64,000 bases of DNA from Flavobacterium keumense (GCF_029866485.1 NZ_CP092332.1:2418001-2482000), one strand, 5' to 3'; shown: positions 17,348 to 24,705, numbered from the stretch's first letter. The notes: generated from the sequence alone by a model not told the origin. Translations and numbers: made by a program.

Positions 17348-17560
17348 ATGAGAATAAATAATCAACATAAAATTTGGGACAATAGAGTTTTCTTATTCTT
17401 TGTTTTACCTATTATTTTTTATTTTATTGTAGCCATAACAGGTTATCAATTATTTTATAATCGAGATAAAAACTCGTTTGAGTTAAAAAGGATTTTATTA
17501 TTATCTGCCGGAACGTTTTTCTATCTTATTTTGATCTTAGTGGGGATTTATAAATTTTAG
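17348..17560 (+). CDS. Small membrane protein, 70 aa
   Basis: Two hydrophobic helices (FLFFVLPIIFYFIVAI and ILLLSAGTFFYLILILV) are joined by a short charged loop. The ATG at 17,348 is preferred; an in-frame ATG at 17,315 would overlap the exporter end and add a non-hydrophobic stub. It is the last plus-strand gene of the bacteriocin-like locus, another candidate immunity or accessory protein. No family recognised. Confidence 0.6.
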   Translation: MRINNQHKIWDNRVFLFFVLPIIFYFIVAITGYQLFYNRDKNSFELKRILLLSAGTFFYLILILVGIYKF

Positions 17561-17597
17561 ATAGAAGTACAAATATTACTAAAAAGTCATCAGACAA

Positions 17598-17963
17598 TTA
17601 CTTGTTCGACTTTAATCTATTTTCCAAATCTTGAATAATCTTTGATTTAGTTTTATTATCCTTAACCAATAATCTAATTTGATCTATGATAATTGAAAAT
17701 GCTCCTGTAACTACTTCATTGTATTCAGATTGGTTTTCATTTGAATCTAATTCTAAACAGTCCGAATCTTCTTTAAAATAATTCAAATCTTTATTGAAAA
17801 TAATGCTGATTTTTTGAATAAGGGAAAAATCTATTTTTTTTCGATCCCCACTCTCAATATTACATAATGTTGATTGGGAAATTCCCAAAAGATTGGATAG
17901 TTCGGGTTGAGATAAATTATTTTCGACCCGAAGTCTACGTATTTTTTTTCCTATTGTAGACAT
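17598..17963 (-). CDS. XRE-family HTH regulator, 121 aa
   Basis: A Cro/C1-type helix-turn-helix fills residues about 1-60 (IGKKIRRLRVENNLSQPEL, GISQSTLCNIESG), followed by an acidic linker and a C-terminal helix with coiled-coil character (KTKSKIIQDLENRL) that may dimerise it. The ATG at 17,963 directly precedes the HTH; a longer start at 17,987 adds eight unrelated residues. It overlaps the end of the next regulator gene by 13 nt, so the two are translationally coupled. Its position, convergent with the exporter operon, suggests control of the bacteriocin-like locus. Confidence 0.85.
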   Translation of the reverse strand: MSTIGKKIRRLRVENNLSQPELSNLLGISQSTLCNIESGDRKKIDFSLIQKISIIFNKDLNYFKEDSDCLELDSNENQSEYNEVVTGAFSIIIDQIRLLVKDNKTKSKIIQDLENRLKSNK

Positions 17964-18286
17964 ATTGAATCGTTTTGAGTGATACAATTTATTTCGTCTT
18001 GTGAGGATATGTGATAGATTGTTTGAGTTTCTCTTTCTAAAGTAACGGTAAAATTAAAATCAAAGTTTATTTCAAAACTCTCTTCATAGTAAAATGTTTG
18101 GCTTATTTTACTGTAACGTATTGGAGCATTAAATTTTTTGAAAATTTCCAATTGGTTATACATTTGTCTTCGACTCAGACAAACTTTCTTAGCAAATGTT
18201 TCGGGAGTTCCTGTTGTCTTATCGCTGATAAGACGGTGCATTTGTTTAATTCGTTCTAAACGTTCAATTTGTTCCTTGAAGTTCAT
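17951..18286 (-). CDS. HTH-containing regulator-like protein, 111 aa
   Basis: The N-terminal ~60 residues form a likely winged helix-turn-helix: IERLERIKQMHRLISDK, then TPETFAKKVCLSRRQMYNQL as the recognition region. The C-terminal part is beta-rich (FEINFDFNFTV) and unassigned. It is the first gene of a two-gene regulator operon and overlaps the XRE gene. Its promoter holds two ATTTAGGT boxes. Small proteins of this shape accompany bacteriocin-type loci in Flavobacteria in my recollection, but I cannot name the family. Confidence 0.65.
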   Translation of the reverse strand: MNFKEQIERLERIKQMHRLISDKTTGTPETFAKKVCLSRRQMYNQLEIFKKFNAPIRYSKISQTFYYEESFEINFDFNFTVTLERETQTIYHISSQDEINCITQNDSICLQ

Positions 18287-18301
18287 AGGGGCAAAAGTCA
18301 G

Positions 18302-18324
18302 ATTTAGGTTATGTAAATTTAGGT
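18302..18324 (-). promoter_or_regulatory. Paired ATTTAGGT boxes before the two-regulator operon
   Basis: ATTTAGGT occurs at 18,302-18,309 and 18,317-18,324, 15 nt apart and 16 nt upstream of the ATG at 18,286. The position fits an operator for autoregulation. The repeats are short, so chance is not excluded. Confidence 0.35.
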
Positions 18325-18400
18325 GAGATAAAAATAGTAATTTATTTTAATTATAGACTATCGATTACATATTTTTTGAAATTATTACAAAATCCTCTTC

Positions 18401-18640
18401 TTATACTTTTTTATTCAAAAGAAAATTCTTTTTATAATATTTCCTTAATACTCTTTGAGCCCTTAAATAATCTGTTTCACAAACCTTCAATACTGTGATG
18501 AAATTACCTCCTGAACTAATAATCGAAGGTTGAGAGCTTTCAACACATCTGTAACTGACAAAAACTGTAATTGCATTGGATACTAATAATTTTCTAATTG
18601 TTAAAGTTTCAAAACTTGTAGATTCAAATATTGTAATCAT
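18401..18640 (-). CDS. DUF2007-like small protein, 79 aa
   Basis: The N-terminus (FESTSFETLTIRKLLVSNAITVFVS) and the late YLRAQRVLRKYYKK resemble DUF2007 proteins, small PII-like or signal-transduction-like folds common in Bacteroidota. The match is by pattern only. It is soluble with a basic C-terminus. It stands alone between the regulator operon and a 612-nt gene-poor stretch. Confidence 0.5.
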   Translation of the reverse strand: MITIFESTSFETLTIRKLLVSNAITVFVSYRCVESSQPSIISSGGNFITVLKVCETDYLRAQRVLRKYYKKNFLLNKKV

Positions 18641-19023
18641 TTTTAGGGCTTATACTCTTTTGGGATATTTCTTACTGGTGTTGCAATACTATAAATAATA
18701 AAAACAGTATAAAATACCCCAGCATTATATTCAATTAAAACAGTTAATCTTTCCTTTTTCTAGAGTAATGTTTGAAGTTTAAATCTGGCAGAATTATACA
18801 AACATCAAATTATTTGAGATGAAAAGCAGTAGCGGAGTAATAAGTGTATGTATAGCAATTAATAATTGACACTGTTTTTTGAATGTAAAAAACAATGGAA
18901 TTAACAGGTAAAGGAATATTCGGACAAATCAGTGAAAAATTTAACGTTTTTAAATAATATTAAACTATGTTTTTCTTGTAAATAAACATAAAAATTTCTC
19001 ACCTTTGATATTAAGATTTGGAT

Positions 19024-19102
19024 AGGCGGTTTGCAAATTTGTTGGGGGCAATGAATTTATGATTACAACTTAGTTTTTCTACAAGCAAACCGCCTTTTTT
19101 TT
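19024..19102 (+). ncRNA. Stem-closed element ending in a T-run; possible small RNA or long-loop terminator
   Basis: AGGCGGTTTGC (19,024-19,034) pairs perfectly with GCAAACCGCCT (19,085-19,095), closing a 50-nt loop, and eight T follow on the plus strand. No plus-strand protein gene ends just upstream, so a free-standing small RNA is as likely as a terminator. The rest of the 18,641-19,252 gap shows only a 20-codon frame at 18,895-18,957 (MELTGKGIFGQISEKFNVFK) that I do not trust, and palindrome copy 4. Confidence 0.5.
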
Positions 19103-19165
19103 AAACCACACTCTTGGGTTGAATCTAAAACAAGTATACATTCAAATAAGATAGATGATATAAAA

Positions 19166-19191
19166 AGAAAGGTGTCAATTGACACCTTTTT
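19166..19191 (-). repeat. Element palindrome, copy 4
   Basis: Matches the 26-nt consensus at all but one position (TTTCT to TTTTT on the right). It lies 62 nt after the stop of the four-helix membrane protein gene. On the minus strand the stem is followed by TTTCTTTTTA, so a terminator role is possible here. Confidence 0.9.
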
Positions 19192-19252
19192 GAATTTATA
19201 AACCAATTAAATAATGCCTTTTTTATCAATCCAGACTAAACGAGACCTTAAT

Positions 19253-19801
19253 TTAATTTTTGTCGTGTTGTTCGTATTTGTTTAAATGTAGGTTTATTTC
19301 AGATAAATTAAAAAGTGTTTGCATTATGTCAAACATAGCAATTGTTGTCGTTATAAAAAGAGTCAGATTAACTGTTTCTGGAATATTATAATCCTCAACT
19401 CGCCACCCAAATGGATTTGGGATTTCATTCGCTATTTCAAATCCTATTACTATAATTATTGACACAAATATTATCCAAATATCTTCTTTTATTTCGCTAA
19501 AACCTCTAACTAACTTTGAATATATTTTCTTTTTCCGATCTTCTGATATATTTTTATGAATATCGATTTTGGATTTAATGTCTGACACCATTGAAAGTCC
19601 AAAAGTGTATATTGTTAATGCAAATCCAATTAGGACACCGAAATAAGTAAACAAATTTACTGTGTCAAAAATTTTAAATGATGAAATTGAGATTGTATTC
19701 ACAAAATAATTAGAAGCAACTCCAATTACAAAAACTATTAAAATTGTCAATATTCTTCGATTAATCTTCTTCGATTTCATTTTCATCTTCTCTAGTTTCA
19801 A
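19253..19801 (-). CDS. Four-helix membrane protein, 182 aa
   Basis: Four membrane helices are evident: about residues 16-34 (ILTILIVFVIGVASNYFV), 48-70, 105-125 (IWIIFVSIIIVIGFEIA) and 143-165. A basic soluble loop (DIKSKIDIHKNISEDRKKKI) lies between the second and third. It overlaps the preceding gene by 41 nt, so translation is coupled and the two products probably act together. Starts at codon 6 or 8 (MKMKSKK) are equally possible. No family recognised. A membrane partner of a soluble sensor is a common abortive-infection layout, which is inference here. Confidence 0.7.
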   Translation of the reverse strand: MKLEKMKMKSKKINRRILTILIVFVIGVASNYFVNTISISSFKIFDTVNLFTYFGVLIGFALTIYTFGLSMVSDIKSKIDIHKNISEDRKKKIYSKLVRGFSEIKEDIWIIFVSIIIVIGFEIANEIPNPFGWRVEDYNIPETVNLTLFITTTIAMFDIMQTLFNLSEINLHLNKYEQHDKN

Positions 19802-20654
19802 GATAATGTATTGAATCTAATTTATCTGAAATGTTTTGCATCTCTTCGTCTGTATACTTTTCTGACTTCTTTCTTTCAATATGAATTTTCGCAGTATCTG
19901 TTTCACTACTTTTTGTTTCCCGAATACCGTTTCTCATAAATTTAAGAAGGTATTTTCCCCCGACCTCTCGGACATAGTCAATATAACCCCCAAGTGATTC
20001 TTTCAAAATAATTAATTTACCTTCTTTATTTTTAAATGAAATGTCAACTACCTCGTTATTGGTTATTTCCTTTATTTCCCTTAGTACATCCCGCGTCTCC
20101 GAATTACCAAACAAAGCCATATTAGGAGCATTCATCTCTAATGTGAGTTCATAAATTTCCTCAGCAGAATCGACGTAATTCCAAAATTTCTTTTTAGATA
20201 CTAAAGGATATATATTTACTACATAGTCGAAATCTCTCATTTTACTTCTGAAAAATTCTGCTAGAATCTTTACAGAACTTTCTATTTGTTGAAACACAGA
20301 AACATTTCTTTCTACTAACATTATTTGATGTTTTGTATCAATAATTAGGTAAACGTATTTAGCTTCATTTATTCTTCTGATTTCAATATCATCTTCACCT
20401 TCAATATAAATGTTTTCAATACTTTCTCTTGCAAATTTTATAATGTAAATATCATCCTTATGTTGAAAACCGATGAAAAGGTATCTTTTATTTCCTTTTG
20501 TCCACTCGGTCTTACCAGTAATAGCAAGACTTTTAATGATGTCTATCATTAATTCTTCTTTACTTTTATTCAACTCTTGAATTAAGGTAATTTGACTACT
20601 TGTTGGTGTAACTAAATATCTGTAGGCGTAAAATGGAGATCTCTTGTTAATCAT
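19761..20654 (-). CDS. Soluble protein of unknown family, 297 aa, first gene of a two-gene operon
   Basis: The N-terminal part is alpha/beta with SPFYAYRYLVTP and a run of strands (KRYLFIGFQHKDDIYIIKFA, KYVYLIIDTKHQIMLVERN). An EVVDISFKNKEGKLIIL segment follows, and the tail is Lys/Glu-rich (DENEIEED). No nuclease, NTPase or Cys motif stands out. The N-terminal pattern is reminiscent of DUF4747-type proteins, weakly. It overlaps the four-helix membrane protein gene. Palindrome copy 5 lies 202 nt upstream with the same polarity as at the other loci. A defence or toxin-type function is possible, given its place at the cargo end of the element. Confidence 0.65.
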   Translation of the reverse strand: MINKRSPFYAYRYLVTPTSSQITLIQELNKSKEELMIDIIKSLAITGKTEWTKGNKRYLFIGFQHKDDIYIIKFARESIENIYIEGEDDIEIRRINEAKYVYLIIDTKHQIMLVERNVSVFQQIESSVKILAEFFRSKMRDFDYVVNIYPLVSKKKFWNYVDSAEEIYELTLEMNAPNMALFGNSETRDVLREIKEITNNEVVDISFKNKEGKLIILKESLGGYIDYVREVGGKYLLKFMRNGIRETKSSETDTAKIHIERKKSEKYTDEEMQNISDKLDSIHYLETREDENEIEED

Positions 20655-20855
20655 AGTTTATTTGGGGGTTAGATTACATCTGTTAAATTTAATCAAATAT
20701 ATAGAACTTTTTCCAATTTTGTAAAATTAGTATGATTTATTTAAACTACCTTCCTATAGTTTTTCAACAAAAAAACTAGTTCAAAACCTTGAATAATAAA
20801 AAAGTTTCACAAAAACATATCATACTCTTAAGTAAACTTTTCTAAGATCAAAAAA

Positions 20856-20881
20856 AGAAAGGTGTCAATTGACATCTTTTT
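20856..20881 (-). repeat. Element palindrome, copy 5
   Basis: Matches the 26-nt consensus at 24 positions; one arm reads GACATC instead of GACACC. It lies between the two-gene operon and the element end. Confidence 0.85.
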
Positions 20882-20959
20882 AACTCGCTCCAAAGTTATC
20901 CTAAGTACAAAAAATATAATAGTTAAATTATTATATATCAATTAATTACATTTTTTATT

Positions 20960-20981
20960 GCGTGAGGAAACTGCGTGAGGA
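20960..20981 (+). repeat. GCGTGAGGA direct repeats near the element end
   Basis: GCGTGAGGA occurs at 20,960-20,968 and 20,973-20,981, a 13-nt period. Their place about 80-100 nt inside the att remnant is typical of arm-type binding sites of a tyrosine integrase. The integrase itself is not in the window. Confidence 0.55.
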
Positions 20982-21061
20982 GATATCTAAAAAATGACTA
21001 AATTTGAACAAAAATCTAACGTATTTATTGGGTTTACTGACGTACAAAGAATCAATTATCG

Positions 21062-21104
21062 ATTCATAACCCTGAGGTCACGGGTTCAACTCCCGTCTTC
21101 GCTA
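21062..21104 (+). other. 3' fragment of a CAT-anticodon tRNA gene; attachment-site end
   Basis: The sequence reads as anticodon loop TTCATAA, the 3' anticodon strand CCCTG, a variable loop, the T arm ACGGG-TTCAACT-CCCGT and the 3' acceptor strand CTTCGCT plus discriminator A. Upstream bases do not pair with CCCTG, and no D arm or 5' acceptor exists. So this is the duplicated 3' part left by integration into an elongator tRNA-Met or tRNA-Ile(CAT) gene. The intact gene should lie at the other end, outside the window. Confidence 0.85.
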
Positions 21105-21114
21105 CAAAAAAAAG

Positions 21115-21145
21115 AAACCCTTAATAATCAATTTATTAAGGGTTT
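21115..21145 (+). terminator. Terminator downstream of the att remnant
   Basis: A perfect 13-bp stem (AAACCCTTAATAA / TTATTAAGGGTTT) with a 5-nt loop is followed by a T-run. It is presumably the original terminator of the tRNA gene. Confidence 0.85.
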
Positions 21146-21165
21146 TTTGTTATTAATTTTTAATT

Positions 21166-21609
21166 TTATTTTTTTCTAAAATAGTAGCGCGTAATAAAAA
21201 TCCCATCACCATCTCCTTTTCCTGCGTCGCTCTCTACTCCGCTAACGATAGAAAACAAATCCCAACCGTCTTTACTATACTTATTCAACATAGAAGTTAT
21301 CATGGCATCATTTGAAGCTATATTTTGAAAATTAATCCCTACTAAACTATAAAAATTCACTAATGTAGATTCTTTTAAATCATCTATTTTTACATCACTT
21401 CTATCTTTATCTGTTTTGTCTTTACCATCCTTTGTTCTAATAGTAGTGAACTGGGTATAATCAACTTCTGCTCCATTTTCAATAATTCTTGAACGGCCAA
21501 CTCCACCTGGTACAATGGATTCAATTGAAGTTACAATTTTGTACTGAAACGCTTGCGAAAAAGTTCCTATTGTTGTAAATAGAAAACTGCATAACATAAT
21601 TTTTTTCAT
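21166..21609 (-). CDS. Secreted hypothetical protein, 147 aa
   Basis: The ATG at 21,609 gives a clear signal peptide (MKKIMLCSFLFTTIGTFSQA); a start at 21,639 would put ten residues in front of it. The mature part is soluble, with Asp/Lys-rich middle (KDGKDKTDKDRSD) and the segment YSKDGWDLFSIVSG near the end, followed by GIFITRYYF. The last part resembles the DUF4177-type 'GW-LF' pattern but I do not assign it. It is the first chromosomal gene after the element, convergent with it. Confidence 0.7.
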   Translation of the reverse strand: MKKIMLCSFLFTTIGTFSQAFQYKIVTSIESIVPGGVGRSRIIENGAEVDYTQFTTIRTKDGKDKTDKDRSDVKIDDLKESTLVNFYSLVGINFQNIASNDAMITSMLNKYSKDGWDLFSIVSGVESDAGKGDGDGIFITRYYFRKK

Positions 21610-21709
21610 TTTTCTTAGATTTGAGATTAAACATAACAAATATGCAAAAAAAATATAAATAGATAAATTAAATTATTTATCGTAATATTGCAATATAATA
21701 ATATAACAA

Positions 21710-22036
21710 ATGGGAATTACTAAAACAGAAAGATTCACAGCAGAACAAAATGAATTGGCAATTTTAGCCAAAGCCATAGGCCATCCAGCGCGAATTGCAA
21801 TAATCGAATACCTTTTAAAAATAGATTCTTGTATTTGTGGCGATATCGTCAATGAATTACCTCTCGCCCAGCCTACCGTTTCACAACATCTAAAAGAATT
21901 GAAAAACGCAGGTCTAATCAAAGGGAATATAGAAGGAACCTCCATTTGTTATTGTATTAACGAAGAAGGTTTTAACAAATTAAAAGGCTTTTTTCAAAAT
22001 ATTAATGCGTACCTTATTAAGAAAGAATGTTGTTAA
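21710..22036 (+). CDS. arsR: ArsR-family metalloregulator
   Basis: A winged helix-turn-helix of the ArsR/SmtB type: LAKAIGHPARIAIIEYLL, then CICGDIVNELPLAQPTVSQHLKELKNAGLI. CICGD stands at the place of the arsenite-sensing ELCVCDL motif in alpha-3, and the protein ends in a further Cys pair (KKECC) that may bind metal. It heads an operon with DUF6428, an arsenate reductase-like protein and an ACR3 pump, which it should repress until As(III) or Sb(III) binds. Confidence 0.9.
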   Translation: MGITKTERFTAEQNELAILAKAIGHPARIAIIEYLLKIDSCICGDIVNELPLAQPTVSQHLKELKNAGLIKGNIEGTSICYCINEEGFNKLKGFFQNINAYLIKKECC

Positions 22037-22052
22037 CTAAAATTATAAAACT

Positions 22053-22529
22053 ATGACACTTTCAGCAATTAAATCCGAACTAAAAAAAGCATCCACTATT
22101 GCTTTTCAATTACCAAATGGCCAACTCGTAGCACCTCACTTTCATGTGACAGAAGTAGGAAAAGTGACCAAACATTTCATCGACTGTGGCGGCACAGTTC
22201 GAACAGAAGAAGTGGCTAATTTTCAACTATGGGAAGCTAATGATTACGACCATCGTTTGCAGCCCGAAAAACTAATTAGCATCATTGAATTATCAGAAAA
22301 AACATTGGCACTTCCTGATTTAGAAATCGAAGTCGAATACCAAATGAAAGACAGCATTGGTAAATTCGGATTAGAATTTGACGGATCTCATTTTCAATTA
22401 ACCTCTAAATTAACTGATTGTCTAGCCAAAGACAATTGTGGTATTCCTGAAACTCAATCACAGCCTAAAGTAGGACAATGGAAAACAAAAGCTACTTCAT
22501 GTTGCACACCTGATTCCAATTGTTGTTAA
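22053..22529 (+). CDS. DUF6428 family protein of the arsenic operon, 158 aa
   Basis: The sequence (FQLPNGQLVAPHFHVTEVGKV, DCGGTVRTEEVANFQLWEAND) matches what I know as DUF6428, a family that accompanies arsR in Bacteroidota. It ends in a cysteine-rich tail (TSCCTPDSNCC) suitable for trivalent arsenic or another soft metal, and has another Cys pair region (DCLAKDNC). It starts 16 nt after arsR. Biochemical role unknown; an arsenic-binding or chaperone role is inferred. Confidence 0.8.
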   Translation: MTLSAIKSELKKASTIAFQLPNGQLVAPHFHVTEVGKVTKHFIDCGGTVRTEEVANFQLWEANDYDHRLQPEKLISIIELSEKTLALPDLEIEVEYQMKDSIGKFGLEFDGSHFQLTSKLTDCLAKDNCGIPETQSQPKVGQWKTKATSCCTPDSNCC

Positions 22530-22546
22530 ATCAAAATAAATAGAAC

Positions 22547-23170
22547 ATGTTCCAAAACTTAACTACAACTATAGAAGGCATTTCTAATACTACTCTTTCC
22601 GATGAACGAAAAGAAATCCTCCAAGCTTTAATTGACTATATACAAACTAAAATCGACACGCAGCAACCGATTCGTTTGAACTTTATTTGTACACACAATT
22701 CAAGGCGTAGTCATTTATCTCAAATTTGGGCGCAAACGATGGCATTTCACTTCGGAATTAAAAATATATTCTGCTATTCGGGCGGAACAGAAGCTACCGC
22801 CATGTTTCCTAAAGTAGGCGAAACATTAGTTAATCAAGGATTTCAAATTCAACAATTAAATAGTGACAAAAATCCTGTATATGCTGTAAAATACGACGAA
22901 AATGAAGCGGCTATCATTTGTTTTTCAAAAACATTTGATGACGCTTTCAATCCGAACAGTGCCTTTGCAGCCATTATGACGTGTTCCTCTGCCGATGCAG
23001 GTTGTCCCTTCATTGCAGGAGCTGAAAAACGTTTACCCATTCGCTACAACGATCCTAAAGCCTTCGACGGAACCAACGTAATGAATGCAAAATATGCTGA
23101 GCGTAGCTTGGAAATTGCTTCAGAACTGTATTATGTTTTTTCGAAAATCAACTATCCTGTAAGGTTATAA
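22547..23170 (+). CDS. Arsenate reductase-like low-molecular-weight phosphatase-family protein, 207 aa
   Basis: The phosphatase-loop signature CTHNSRRS sits near residue 49, followed by conserved YSGGTEATAMFPK and a MTCSSADAGCPFIAGAEKR segment with two cysteines that could complete a redox relay. This is the ArsC type related to protein-tyrosine phosphatases. It is longer than the usual ~130-140 residue enzyme, with a ~40-residue N-terminal extension (QALIDYIQTKIDTQQ). It should reduce arsenate to arsenite for export by the downstream pump. Third gene of the ars operon. Confidence 0.85.
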   Translation: MFQNLTTTIEGISNTTLSDERKEILQALIDYIQTKIDTQQPIRLNFICTHNSRRSHLSQIWAQTMAFHFGIKNIFCYSGGTEATAMFPKVGETLVNQGFQIQQLNSDKNPVYAVKYDENEAAIICFSKTFDDAFNPNSAFAAIMTCSSADAGCPFIAGAEKRLPIRYNDPKAFDGTNVMNAKYAERSLEIASELYYVFSKINYPVRL

Positions 23171-23321
23171 AAACCTTGTAGGTATTTTAATTAACAATAA
23201 ATGAGATTGCTTCGTGCATTATAATGAACCATGAAATCGCTACTAAAACTAGTTTGCGATAGCAAAATCAATAGATAGAAGCGATAACATATAGGACCGC
23301 TGACAAATAACATTAACATAT

Positions 23322-24356
23322 ATGAAAAAAAGACTTAATTTTTTAGACCAGTTTTTAACCCTATGGATATTTTTAGCCATGCTAGTTGGTGTTGCTATTG
23401 GTTACTTTATCCCAAATACCGCTAATTTTATTAATTCTTTTTCTACTGGAACGACCAATATTCCTTTGGCTATCGGGTTGATTTTAATGATGTATCCGCC
23501 TTTGATTAAAATTGACTTTTCAAAAGTTCCTCAAATGTTTGAAAAACCAAAACTCCTTACCGCTTCCATTTTTATTACGTGGATTGTAGGGCCATTTTTG
23601 ATGTTTTCATTAGCGATTTTATTCTTAAGAGATTATCCCGAATATATGACAGGCTTAATCATCATTGGGCTAGCTCCTTGTATTGCTATGGTTATTGTTT
23701 GGAACGAACTCGCCGAAGGTAACCGCGAACTTACCGCAGGATTAATAGGGATTAATAGTCTTTTGCAAGTTTTTTTCTTCAGTTTGTATGCCTATTTCTA
23801 TCTAGAGATTATGTTGCCTCTTTTTGGCATCAAAGGCTTAGCGCTGAACATTACTATTGCTGAAATTGCACAAACCGTCGGAATCTATTTAGGCATCCCT
23901 TTTGTATTAGCGGTAACTAGTCGCTATGCTATTAAAAAATTCATTAGCGACAAATGGTTCAACCAACAATTCCTTCCTTTTGTGTCTCCCATTACCCTGA
24001 TTGCCTTATTGTTCACCATTGTAGTGATGTTCAGTTTAAAAGGAGAAATGATTGTTTATTTACCTTTGGACGTACTTCGCATCGCTTTACCTCTAGTAAT
24101 TTTCTTTGCCATTATGTTTACATTAATGTTTTTTGTGAGCAAAAAAATTGGCGCTAATTATCGTGATGCCGTAGCCCTATCATTTACCGCTTCTGGGAAT
24201 AATTTCGAATTGGCAATTGCCGTTGCCATTGGTGTTTTTGGCATTAATAGTGGACAGGCTTTTGCGGGTGTGATTGGACCATTAGTAGAAGTTCCAGCTT
24301 TAATTACTTTAGTGAATGTCGCGTTTTGGTGGAGAAAAAAGTATTTTAACCAATAA
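23322..24356 (+). CDS. ACR3-family arsenite efflux pump, 344 aa
   Basis: Ten hydrophobic helices and the ACR3 signatures are present: MMYPPLIKIDFSKVP, LAPCIAMVIVWNELAEGN (with the essential Cys in GLAPCIAM) and FTASGNNFELAIAVAIGVFG. It exports arsenite across the inner membrane. It follows the reductase after about 150 nt that contains no gene, so it may have its own promoter while still belonging to the arsenic unit. Length is normal for ACR3. It is often annotated arsB although ACR3 is a separate family. Confidence 0.92.
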   Translation: MKKRLNFLDQFLTLWIFLAMLVGVAIGYFIPNTANFINSFSTGTTNIPLAIGLILMMYPPLIKIDFSKVPQMFEKPKLLTASIFITWIVGPFLMFSLAILFLRDYPEYMTGLIIIGLAPCIAMVIVWNELAEGNRELTAGLIGINSLLQVFFFSLYAYFYLEIMLPLFGIKGLALNITIAEIAQTVGIYLGIPFVLAVTSRYAIKKFISDKWFNQQFLPFVSPITLIALLFTIVVMFSLKGEMIVYLPLDVLRIALPLVIFFAIMFTLMFFVSKKIGANYRDAVALSFTASGNNFELAIAVAIGVFGINSGQAFAGVIGPLVEVPALITLVNVAFWWRKKYFNQ

Positions 24357-24409
24357 TGGATTTAAGCAAACATTAACTTTATTTTAAAAATCAATCTTGA
24401 AATTTATTT

Positions 24410-24417
24410 TATCTTTG
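24410..24417 (+). promoter_or_regulatory. TATCTTTG -7 box
   Basis: This matches the Bacteroidota TAnnTTTG -7 element and lies 45 nt before the ATG at 24,462. No -33 TTTG at the usual spacing is clear. Confidence 0.5.
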
Positions 24418-24461
24418 TAAGAGATTGAAAACTAAAAATAAAACAGATAAAAAATAAAATT

Positions 24462-24686
24462 ATGAAAAAAGTAGTAGCTATTCTAGCCTTGGCTTTGTTT
24501 ACTGTAAGTATGAATGCTCAAGAAACAAAACAAGAGAAAAAAGAAATGAGTGTAACCATGAAGCACGATAAAAAAATGAGTGCTGACGAAGTGGCTAAAT
24601 GCAAAGCCAAATGCAAAGCAGAAGGGAAAAAATGCGATGCTAAAATGGAAACTGCATCTGGCAAAAAATGTTGTGCAAAAAAATAA
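24462..24686 (+). CDS. Small secreted Cys/Lys-rich protein, 74 aa
   Basis: A signal peptide (MKKVVAILALALFTVSMNAQ) precedes a short basic mature part with CKAKCKAEGKKCDAK and a C-terminal KKCCAKK: five cysteines in about 30 residues. It may bind metal in the periplasm. It stands next to the arsenic operon but has its own promoter box and terminator. No family name is known to me. Confidence 0.7.
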   Translation: MKKVVAILALALFTVSMNAQETKQEKKEMSVTMKHDKKMSADEVAKCKAKCKAEGKKCDAKMETASGKKCCAKK

Positions 24687-24705
24687 TCAATTAAGATTCC
24701 AATAC

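Larger units (their letters stand above)
1..21104. mobile_element. Right part of an integrated mobile element (ICE- or prophage-like), ending in a tRNA-gene remnant
   Basis: The segment carries a primase/helicase replication protein, a serine recombinase, several HTH regulators, cargo genes (KAP NTPase, bacteriocin-like locus, two-gene membrane/soluble operon), decayed genes and five copies of an intergenic palindrome not seen in the chromosomal part. It stops at a 3' tRNA fragment with no 5' half, and ordinary Flavobacterium housekeeping genes follow. Integration into a CAT-anticodon tRNA gene is inferred from that remnant. The left end, the intact tRNA and probably the integrase lie outside the window. 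No conjugation or phage structural genes are visible, so the class (ICE, IME or satellite) is open. Confidence 0.75.

Noticed and set aside
18895..18957. 20-residue frame MELTGKGIFGQISEKFNVFK
   Set aside because: It has reasonable codons but is too short, with no promoter, partner or terminator to support it.
21062..21104. A functional tRNA-Met gene
   Set aside because: The 5' acceptor, D arm and 5' anticodon strand are missing; only the 3' part is present.
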